Assembly (NCBI GenBank): GCA_041661585.1
Contig: JBAZUC010000039.1
Coordinates: 1-7,039 of the forward strand
Reading direction: 5' to 3'
Source of the DNA: JAPLXD01 sp041661585
GTDB taxonomy: Bacteria; Patescibacteriota; Minisyncoccia; Moranbacterales; UBA11712
Length of the DNA stretch: 7,039 nt
A program made the translations under genes and the position numbers. The notes under the pieces were generated by a model. The model was not told the DNA's origin and did no database searches. It saw only the letters and a program-made list of their open reading frames with translations. This document shows positions 1 to 5,020 of the stretch, one piece after another. How positions within the stretch are numbered: the stretch's first letter is position 1; each line of letters starts with the position of its first letter.

Positions 1-2
1 GC

Positions 3-542
3 CAGATGGAGATGGCGATCACGGCGCTTCTCGTCAAGATCCTCGGTGATGATTTTCTTGTGGTTCGCTCCGCGACAATTGATGACTATGACGGAGTCGA
101 CAACATCATTTTGAACAAGCGGACCGGAGAAGTCATTTGCGCCTTCGACGAGGTTCACGAGGGCGGTGACGGAAAGAGAACCGATGAAAAAAAAGAAAAA
201 ATGAAGAAGGTCGCCCGGGGAGAGGGAGCCAAGATCAGCTATGGGATGGGTCTTGAGGCTGGCCAGCTCCGCCGGACAAAGATGGAAAATGTCCCGGTAT
301 TTTTTCTCAGCCTCAAGCGCGAGGAACTCGAGAATCTGCTGAACAATATGGATTTTGACCTGGGTTCTGATGTTACTGCCGTTGAGAATGAAATATTTTC
401 CGAATTGCTGAAGTCACTTCGCCAACAGCAGCAAGAACTGTTGAAGGACCGCAAGGTTTCATCGTCCATTGTCCAGAAGAAACTTGTGTCCTTTGGCCGT
501 TTGCTGACGGATCTGGAGCGTCTTGGAGCCACGGTTCACTGA
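3..542 (+). CDS. Unrecognised protein, 5' end probably outside the window; weak resemblance to PD-(D/E)XK-like folds
   Basis: I do not recognise this gene with confidence. The frame is open to the left edge, so the first methionines (positions 6 and 12) may be internal; 178 residues follow the first one. Numbering from that Met, residues 15-50 have an alternating strand pattern with conserved-looking acids (D26, D27, D32, then C-A-F-D-E-V at 45-50). This is reminiscent of the core of restriction-endonuclease-like nucleases, where an Asp on one strand precedes a D/E-x-K motif on the next. Here the expected Lys is Val50, so catalytic activity is doubtful. Residues 52-75 are charged and rich in Lys, Glu and Gly. 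Residues 105-175 look helical and possibly coiled coil, with a Q-rich patch near 139-142. It ends in TGA, 40 bases before the HD-domain gene, and is probably in the same operon. Coding is well supported; function is not. Confidence 0.7.
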   Translation, partial: QMEMAITALLVKILGDDFLVVRSATIDDYDGVDNIILNKRTGEVICAFDEVHEGGDGKRTDEKKEKMKKVARGEGAKISYGMGLEAGQLRRTKMENVPVFFLSLKREELENLLNNMDFDLGSDVTAVENEIFSELLKSLRQQQQELLKDRKVSSSIVQKKLVSFGRLLTDLERLGATVH

Positions 543-582
543 ACCTCCAGCGCAACAGAAGAAAAAACAATAATCTCAAATT

Positions 583-1869
583 ATGCCCATAGAATTGCCT
601 CCCGAAATCTTAGGTGAAATATTTGAAGCCCACGAATTCATGAAAAAACATGGAAAGATTGATATTGCCCAGCGGAGAGAGACAATGCTCAAAGCGAGCG
701 CTCTGGATGAGGCAGAGACGCAGAGACTTGTCGATTTTGAAAAAAAATATGAGTCTTTTTTCAAGGAGCTCAAAGAAACCCCTGAGATCGAAAGGCTGAA
801 AATGCTCAGGCAGCTGGCCGGAACAGCAAATGTATATGACAAGGCACAGCCCGGAGGAGGAGCTCAAGTTTTTCAGCCGGCTTTCCATACTCGTTTCGAA
901 CACGGAGAGCTTTGCGCGGAACTTGCCAAATTCGCCGGCGTCAAGCTTGGTCTTTCCGATGAGGAAATTCTGGTCGCTTTTGCGGCGGGAATGGTCCATG
1001 ATATCGGCCACCCGGCCCTTTCGCACATCGGAGACTATTTTTTGGAAAACAAAGGCCACGGTGATCATGAAACAAGGGGAATAGCAGCTATTCAAGACAA
1101 AAAAAGCCGTGTAAATCAAGTTTTGACAAAAAACGGCGTTAGTCCCGAGAAAGTGGCTGAGGTCGTGGCTGAGGAAGGATATCTGGGAACGATCCAAAGC
1201 TCTTTTGACACCTTGTCCTATCTGGTTGTGGACAGCGAAATGATCCAGCGACCGATCTATCCCGACAACGGAGCAAGCCTCATTCAAAGTTTGGCCGGAA
1301 TTGACAAAGAAAAAAACAAAATAGTCGTCAGCGGCATTGAGCCTTGGCAGGAACTTCTTGAGAGAAGAGCAGAGATGATGAGAGACGTCTATCTCAATCC
1401 GGTACACCGCCGGCAGCGTGCGGCTATGCGGCATCTGATGCAAACCGCCATCAACAAAGGACATCTGACGCTTGATGAGATCAAAGAGGGGACCGACAAG
1501 GATATTGAAATGAAATTGCAAAGCTTGGTCCAATATGATCCCGGTGCGGCGATCTTTGGAGGAAGGAACGAAACAACGCCTCATTTGAGCGAATATCTCG
1601 AACTTTGGGGAATGGCAAACGGAGAATTTGATCCGGAAATTTGGGAATTCAGGAAATTCGATGATCAGCAAAGCTTGAAAAAATTTTTGTATGAAAAAAT
1701 GGGACCAAAAACAATCGAGCAGACCGTGATCGTCTCGCCTATGGATTATACAAAAAAGAAACTGACTGTCATCAAAGAAGCAAGCAAAAAAGAAATGATT
1801 CTCAAATCGCAAAATGTGGAGCTTGACGATTGGGACACAAACTACATCGCGTATATTCCAAAATTCTAA
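583..1869 (+). CDS. HD-domain phosphohydrolase, dNTPase/SAMHD1-like
   Basis: This 428-residue cytosolic protein carries the complete HD signature of metal-dependent phosphohydrolases related to dGTPases and SAMHD1. The ligands in order are H107 (in R-F-E-H, where the family usually reads RFxHS), H139-D140 (in M-V-H-D-I-G-H-P) and D209 (in D-T-L-S-Y-L-V-V-D, matching the family's DRxDYLxRD). H143 and H148, and H162 in H-G-D-H-E, sit at the usual accessory active-site positions. Residues 1-80 are a charged, largely helical N-terminal region; roughly 240-428 form a C-terminal half I cannot assign. Members of the family hydrolyse dNTPs or other nucleotides; the substrate cannot be read from sequence. 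The ATG at 583 is the first one after the upstream stop, and no clear Shine-Dalgarno precedes it, only an A-rich stretch. The fusion gene follows 28 bases downstream. The HD-fold call is firm; the dNTPase subfamily is inferred. Confidence 0.9.
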   Translation: MPIELPPEILGEIFEAHEFMKKHGKIDIAQRRETMLKASALDEAETQRLVDFEKKYESFFKELKETPEIERLKMLRQLAGTANVYDKAQPGGGAQVFQPAFHTRFEHGELCAELAKFAGVKLGLSDEEILVAFAAGMVHDIGHPALSHIGDYFLENKGHGDHETRGIAAIQDKKSRVNQVLTKNGVSPEKVAEVVAEEGYLGTIQSSFDTLSYLVVDSEMIQRPIYPDNGASLIQSLAGIDKEKNKIVVSGIEPWQELLERRAEMMRDVYLNPVHRRQRAAMRHLMQTAINKGHLTLDEIKEGTDKDIEMKLQSLVQYDPGAAIFGGRNETTPHLSEYLELWGMANGEFDPEIWEFRKFDDQQSLKKFLYEKMGPKTIEQTVIVSPMDYTKKKLTVIKEASKKEMILKSQNVELDDWDTNYIAYIPKF

Positions 1870-1885
1870 ATTCCAACCGAAACAT

Positions 1886-1892
1886 TAGGAAA
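1886..1892 (+). promoter_or_regulatory. Ribosome binding site of the M23/GIY-YIG fusion gene
   Basis: TAGGAAA with the AGGA core at 1887-1890 lies 7 bases before the ATG at 1898. It is one of only two convincing Shine-Dalgarno sequences in the window and supports the start chosen for the fusion protein. Confidence 0.6.
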
Positions 1893-1897
1893 CAAAT

Positions 1898-2560
1898 ATG
1901 CAATATCCCTTGAAAAATTGGAAGCGGTTGAGGCGGGGATATCGGTTCGGCGAGAAGACTTTCTATTCTTCGTTTCATCTCGGCACGGACTATATCGTGC
2001 CCGAAGGAACGCCCATATGCGCTCCCGCCGGCTGCGAAGTTTTTGTTGCTGGTGATTTTCCCGAAGGCGGAAACACCATTCATGCCAGATTCAAAAACAG
2101 AAAATACGGTCCGCTTGTTTTGCGTTTTATGCATCTTTCAAAAATGTCACCGCTTGGAAAATACAAAGCAGGGGAGATATTGGGACTCACAGGCAACACC
2201 GGAAAACTGACAACGGCTCCGCATCTTCACATTGACCTGAGCCGCGGCAGCGTGAAGTTGAAAGACTTCAAAAATTTCCTCAACCCGGACAAATTTTTTT
2301 CTGAAAATCTAAAAAAAATATACTGCTTATACGTCCTTGAGTGCGCTGACAAAACTTTGTATACTGGGATCACCACTGATTTGAAACGAAGAATTGCCGA
2401 GCACGGCGGCACAAAGCTGGGCGCGAAATATACCTGCGCTCGCCGGCCGGTCAAACTAGTCTATTCGAAAAAATTTAAAAACCGGTCTGCGGCCTCAAAA
2501 GAAGAAGCACGGATCAAGAAATTGAAAAAAACTGAGAAATTAGAGTTAATTAAAGAATGA
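1898..2560 (+). CDS. Fusion of an M23 (LytM) metallopeptidase domain with a C-terminal GIY-YIG nuclease domain
   Basis: One uninterrupted 220-residue frame encodes two unrelated, apparently complete domains. Residues about 15-134 are an M23 peptidase: the zinc ligands H27 and D31 in H-L-G-T-D, H79 in F-M-H-L-S, and the H109-L-H111 pair after T-A-P are all present. Such enzymes cut peptidoglycan cross-bridges. Residues about 140-220 are a GIY-YIG domain of the small YhbQ/UPF0213 (URI) type: Y145-V for GIY, Y155-T-G for YIG, the catalytic-type R164/R165 in D-L-K-R-R-I-A-E-H, A-K-Y-T before R-R-P-V-K-L-V-Y, and E203 in E-E-A-R-I-K-K-L. There is no signal peptide or membrane segment, which is odd for a cell-wall enzyme. 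No ATG, GTG or TTG lies in frame between 2261 and the nuclease core, so the nuclease has no obvious start of its own. The junction contains T7 (2294-2300) and A8 (2311-2318) runs, so an indel must be excluded. Domain calls are firm; a working fusion is inferred. Confidence 0.88.
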   Translation: MQYPLKNWKRLRRGYRFGEKTFYSSFHLGTDYIVPEGTPICAPAGCEVFVAGDFPEGGNTIHARFKNRKYGPLVLRFMHLSKMSPLGKYKAGEILGLTGNTGKLTTAPHLHIDLSRGSVKLKDFKNFLNPDKFFSENLKKIYCLYVLECADKTLYTGITTDLKRRIAEHGGTKLGAKYTCARRPVKLVYSKKFKNRSAASKEEARIKKLKKTEKLELIKE

Positions 2561-2564
2561 TAAA

Positions 2565-2592
2565 TTCATAATTTTTGATCAAAATCCATGAA
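2565..2592. promoter_or_regulatory. Dyad symmetry over the hemerythrin start codon (possible operator)
   Basis: A perfect 12-base palindrome, TTTTGATCAAAA (2573-2584), ends three bases before the hemerythrin ATG. On the same centre, TTCAT (2565-2569) mirrors ATGAA (2588-2592), giving a 28-base imperfect dyad that includes the start codon. As RNA the stem would be weak because it is A/U-rich with a four-base loop, so a DNA-binding site is the likelier reading. A/T-rich palindromes also arise by chance. Confidence 0.3.
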
Positions 2593-2992
2593 AATTGAAT
2601 GGAAAGACGAATATAGCGTTGGCGTGGAAGAGATCGACGACCAGCACAAATATTTCATTTCGCTTTTGAACGATCTAAACAACGCCATCGTGGCAGGCAA
2701 AAGCCGGGAAGAGCTGAAAGATCTTTTTCGGCTTATTCCGGATTATGCGGAAAGACATTTTGCCACGGAAGAAAAATATTTCGACGAGTTCAATTATGAA
2801 GGCGCAGCTGAACACAAACAGAAACATCAGGAAATGAGAGATGAGATCAAGAGAATAGAAAACACGGAAGGCGGGAAGGAAATTGATTTTTATGGCAGCA
2901 TCGTCTATTTTTTGAAAGACTGGCTCGAAGATCACTTGGCCCAAATGGATCAGAAATATGAAAAATGTTTCGCGGAGCACGGTTTGAAATAG
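2588..2992 (+). CDS. Bacteriohemerythrin, single domain
   Basis: This 134-residue protein is a stand-alone hemerythrin, a four-helix bundle that binds O2 at a non-haem di-iron site. Every canonical ligand is present with correct spacing: H20 (D-D-Q-H), H57-x3-E61, H76-x3-H80, and H116-x4-D121. The N-terminal I-E-W-K-D-E-Y-S-V-G-V is typical of the bacterial family and fixes the start at 2588. No signal peptide or fused signalling domain is present, so it is a soluble cytoplasmic protein. It may buffer, deliver or scavenge O2, or store iron. It begins 27 bases after the fusion gene, with no clear Shine-Dalgarno but a palindrome abutting the ATG. The Fe-S assembly genes follow after 130 bases, which makes a shared iron/oxygen role plausible but unproven. 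Confidence 0.95.
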   Translation: MKIEWKDEYSVGVEEIDDQHKYFISLLNDLNNAIVAGKSREELKDLFRLIPDYAERHFATEEKYFDEFNYEGAAEHKQKHQEMRDEIKRIENTEGGKEIDFYGSIVYFLKDWLEDHLAQMDQKYEKCFAEHGLK

Positions 2993-3003
2993 CTCTGTAA
3001 AAC

Positions 3004-3032
3004 TTGCAAGAAATCGCGGCAGAGCCTAGTAT
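3004..3032 (+). promoter_or_regulatory. Possible sigma70-type promoter for iscS-iscU
   Basis: TTGCAA (3004-3009) is followed after 17 bases by TAGTAT (3027-3032), giving 4/6 matches to each consensus box. TATTAT at 3030-3035 is a better -10 box (5/6), but its spacing of 20 bases is poor. A start near 3040 would place the left arm of the inverted repeat at the very 5' end of the transcript. This is a weak call made from consensus matching alone. Confidence 0.3.
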
Positions 3033-3046
3033 TATGTCATACTGGT

Positions 3047-3122
3047 CCCGTTAGAAATTTAGTAAAAATGGTGGAATAACGGGCTAAAAATATACGAAAT
3101 TGTCGCATTAATTTCTAACGGG
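3047..3122 (+). promoter_or_regulatory. Inverted-repeat leader of iscS (possible translational control element or short repeat element)
   Basis: CCCGTTAGAAATT (3047-3059) is the exact reverse complement of AATTTCTAACGGG (3110-3122), giving a 13-base-pair stem around a 50-base loop. Pairing can extend by U3046-A3123 and G3045-U3124, so the stem would reach into the iscS AUG. A third element, TAACGGG (3077-3083), repeats the end of the right arm and could pair with CCCGTTA (3047-3053) instead, which would free the start region. No Shine-Dalgarno lies at the usual distance from the AUG. Two mutually exclusive stems in front of a start codon resemble a translational switch. The same symmetry could instead be a protein operator or a short mobile repeat of 76 bases; no flanking target duplication is visible. 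Confidence 0.55.
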
Positions 3123-4319
3123 ATGAAAAAACGAAAAATATATCTTGACTATGCGTCCACAACCCCCGTCGACCCGCGGGTTTTTGTGGCAATGAAGCCT
3201 TTTTTCTCGCAAAAATTCGGCAATCCTTCATCGCTGCATTCCTTTGGGCGAGAGGCGAGTGAGGCTGTCGAAAAGGCGCGCGCGCAAGCCGCGGATTTTT
3301 TCGGATGCGAACCGGGAGAGATCGTTTTCACCTCGGGCGCGACGGAAAGCAACAATTTTGCCCTGAAAGGCGCGATGATCGCCCTCATTTCTCACTTTAG
3401 CGGAAAAAAAATCAAACCGCATATCGTGACGACCGCGTTCGAACATTCCTGCGTTCTTGCGTCGTGCAAAAAACTTGAAGAGCAGGGGATGGCCGAAGTG
3501 ACCTATCTGCCCGTCGGGAAAGATGGCGTGATCAGCGTGAGTGATGTGAAGAAAAATATCAAACCGAATACGGCACTGGTTTCCATCATGTACGCCAACA
3601 ATGAGATCGGAACAATCCAGCCAGTGAAGGATATTGGGAAACTGATCGCAAAAGAAAACGCTGGCCGGGAAACAAAAATTCTTTTTCATACTGACGCAGT
3701 GCAAGCAGTGAACTATCTCGATTGCCGCGTGAACAATTTGGGTGTGGATCTTCTCACTGCCTCGGCGCACAAGATATACGGTCCAAAAGGAGTGGGACTT
3801 CTCTATATCCGCAAAAATACGCCCCTGAAAAGGATCCAAGACGGTGGAGGACACGAATTCAACTTGCGCTCCGGAACGCTCAATGTCCCGGGAATCGCCG
3901 GATTTGGAGCCGCTCTTGAACTTGCTCAAAAGGAAAGGGCGCGGAATTGCAAGATCGTCGAAAAATTGCAGAGCCACGTGATCACCAGCGTTCTGAAGGA
4001 GATCAAGGGCGCGCGTCTCAACGGATCGAGAATGAAAAGAATTCCCAACAACGCCAATTTTATTTTGAAGGACGTGGAAGGTGAGGGAATGCTTTTGGGA
4101 CTCGATATGGAAGGAATTGCCGTTTCAACGGGCAGCGCCTGCTCATCAGGCGACCTTCGCCCGTCTCATGTTTTGCTCGCCATTGGCCTCGGTGAAGAAG
4201 AAAGTCACGGAAGCCTGCGCGTGACGCTCGGAAAATATACGACCAAACAAGAAGTTGATCATTTTATCAAAACCCTGAAGGATGTTGTCGCGAGACTACG
4301 CAAGATCGCAGGGAAATAA
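3123..4319 (+). CDS. iscS: Cysteine desulfurase IscS/NifS
   Basis: This 398-residue PLP enzyme removes sulfur from cysteine as a protein-bound persulfide and passes it on for Fe-S cluster and other thio-cofactor synthesis. Family motifs appear in order: Y-L-D-Y-A-S-T-T-P-V-D near residues 7-17; S-G-A-T-E-S-N-N at 71-78; H108 in F-E-H-S, which stacks on PLP; N159-N-E-I-G; H189-T-D-A-V-Q; the PLP Schiff-base lysine K217 in S-A-H-K; R249-S-G-T; and the catalytic cysteine C340 in S-T-G-S-A-C-S-S-G. Length is close to the usual 400. The N-terminus matches the family only if translation starts at 3123, immediately after the inverted-repeat arm, with no Shine-Dalgarno at normal spacing. The scaffold gene follows 4 bases after the stop, so the pair is almost certainly co-expressed. 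Confidence 0.97.
   Translation: MKKRKIYLDYASTTPVDPRVFVAMKPFFSQKFGNPSSLHSFGREASEAVEKARAQAADFFGCEPGEIVFTSGATESNNFALKGAMIALISHFSGKKIKPHIVTTAFEHSCVLASCKKLEEQGMAEVTYLPVGKDGVISVSDVKKNIKPNTALVSIMYANNEIGTIQPVKDIGKLIAKENAGRETKILFHTDAVQAVNYLDCRVNNLGVDLLTASAHKIYGPKGVGLLYIRKNTPLKRIQDGGGHEFNLRSGTLNVPGIAGFGAALELAQKERARNCKIVEKLQSHVITSVLKEIKGARLNGSRMKRIPNNANFILKDVEGEGMLLGLDMEGIAVSTGSACSSGDLRPSHVLLAIGLGEEESHGSLRVTLGKYTTKQEVDHFIKTLKDVVARLRKIAGK
4310..4314 (+). promoter_or_regulatory. Ribosome binding site of iscU, inside the end of iscS
   Basis: AGGGA at 4310-4314, within the last codons of iscS, stands 9 bases before the ATG at 4324. It favours that ATG over the in-frame ATG at 4282, which would add 14 residues not seen in the IscU family. 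Confidence 0.55.
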
Positions 4320-4323
4320 ATTT

Positions 4324-4788
4324 ATGTATTCAAAAAAAGTTCTCCAATATTTCATGAAGCCGAAGAACCAGGGGTCGATGAAAAACCCGGACGGTTTTGG
4401 CACGGTCGGAAATCCGACTTGTGGCGACATCATGACGATGTATATCAAGGTCAAGAAAACAAAAAACAAATCCCGCAATGGACGGGACAAGGAAATTATT
4501 TCCGACATCAAATTTGAAACTTTGGGATGCGCTGCTGCGATCGCGACCTCATCGATGGTCACGGAAATGGCCAAAGGAAAAAGTTTAGACGATGCCTTCA
4601 AAATCACGCGCCAGAGCGTCGCTGATGAGCTTGAAGGTCTTCCGCCCGCCAAGATGCACTGCTCAAACCTCGCAGAAGGCGCTTTGAAGCGAGCAATTGA
4701 GGATTATAGGTCGAAAGCCGAAAAAGGGTCTAAGAAGACACCGGAGAAGACCAAAAAAGCGGCCGCGACCAAGAAAAAGAAAAAATAA
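4324..4788 (+). CDS. iscU: Fe-S cluster assembly scaffold IscU (NifU N-terminal type) with basic insertion and Lys-rich tail
   Basis: This 154-residue protein is the scaffold on which IscS-derived sulfur and iron are built into Fe-S clusters. The three ligand cysteines are C33 (G-N-P-T-C-G-D, with the conserved D35), C69 (T-L-G-C-A-A-A-I-A-T-S-S) and C113 (K-M-H-C-S-N-L-A). L106-P-P-A-K matches the L-P-P-V-K chaperone-binding segment of E. coli IscU with one change. The start at 4324 gives the typical M-Y-S-K-K-V-L. An in-frame ATG at 4282 inside iscS is unlikely. Two features differ from E. coli IscU: C33 to C69 spans 36 residues rather than 26, because of a Lys-rich insertion around 44-57, and residues 131-154 form a tail with 12 lysines. 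A strong terminator follows, so the operon ends here without iscA, hscBA or ferredoxin. Confidence 0.95.
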   Translation: MYSKKVLQYFMKPKNQGSMKNPDGFGTVGNPTCGDIMTMYIKVKKTKNKSRNGRDKEIISDIKFETLGCAAAIATSSMVTEMAKGKSLDDAFKITRQSVADELEGLPPAKMHCSNLAEGALKRAIEDYRSKAEKGSKKTPEKTKKAAATKKKKK

Positions 4789-4821
4789 TTTTTCCATATA
4801 TACACGCCTGCAGATGCAATC

Positions 4822-4854
4822 AAGCCCCCGCCAAGATAGAGCGGGGGCTTTTGT
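4822..4854 (+). terminator. Intrinsic terminator of iscS-iscU
   Basis: AAGCCCCCGC (4822-4831) and GCGGGGGCTT (4841-4850) form a perfect GC-rich 10-base-pair stem with a 9-base loop. A T-rich tail (4849-4854) follows on the plus strand. On the minus strand the stem is followed by no T run, so it acts for iscU and not for the converging genes. Confidence 0.9.
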
Positions 4855-4912
4855 TATGGAAAAAATAAGTTTTTCTTTTATTCAATTTTCCCAATATTTT
4901 CGGGAGGGAAGT

Positions 4913-4999
4913 AGAAGTCGGGGTTGATATACAACGTCGCACAACGTTCCTTTTGCGACACTTCGTATCGCAAAAGCTAGTTTTAGCTCAACGACTTCT
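4913..4999. other. Self-complementary multi-hairpin cluster between convergent genes
   Basis: AGAAGTCG (4913-4920) pairs perfectly with CGACTTCT (4992-4999). Inside this are GTTG/CAAC (4923-4926 with 4932-4935), a 9-base-pair hairpin CTTTTGCGA/TCGCAAAAG (4950-4958 with 4968-4976), and AGCTA/TAGCT (4975-4979 with 4984-4988). ACAACGT is repeated at 4931 and 4941. Together they could fold into a branched structure on either strand. It may include a terminator for the minus-strand genes, but no T tract follows the main hairpin on that strand. No open reading frame or recognisable RNA family explains it. Confidence 0.4.
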
Positions 5000-5020
5000 T
5001 TCGAGCCAGCCTTGAAAATT

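Noticed and set aside
610..1812. Long open frame (400 codons) on the minus strand opposite the HD gene
   Set aside because: It mirrors the true gene and has no recognisable motifs, while the plus strand has a full HD signature.
2573..2584. TTGATCAA as an FNR/CRP-type box
   Set aside because: The FNR consensus needs four bases between TTGAT and ATCAA; here the halves overlap, so it is only a generic palindrome.
2992..3025. GCTCTG/CAGAGC stem after the hemerythrin gene as a terminator
   Set aside because: The stem is only 6 base pairs, the loop is 22 bases and no T run follows.
3047..3122. CRISPR or insertion-sequence ends
   Set aside because: There are only two inverted arms and one partial copy, no regular spacers, no transposase and no visible target-site duplication.
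3228..3977. Open frame of 249 codons on the minus strand inside iscS
   Set aside because: It is antisense to a firmly identified cysteine desulfurase and shows no domain of its own.
4282..4323. Upstream in-frame ATG extending IscU by 14 residues
   Set aside because: The extension overlaps iscS and does not resemble IscU N-termini; the ATG at 4324 has a well-placed AGGGA and gives the family-typical start.
4984..4992. GCTCAAC, matching the RYYYAAC core of integron attC sites
   Set aside because: No GTTRRRY partner lies in the correct order and distance, and no integrase or cassette structure is visible.
4913..4999. tRNA-like reading of the minus strand (outer stem, GAGC/GCTT arm, central hairpin with GAA in its loop)
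   Set aside because: There is no GG in the would-be D loop, no TTC-type T loop, C instead of U at the position before the anticodon, and no CCA end.
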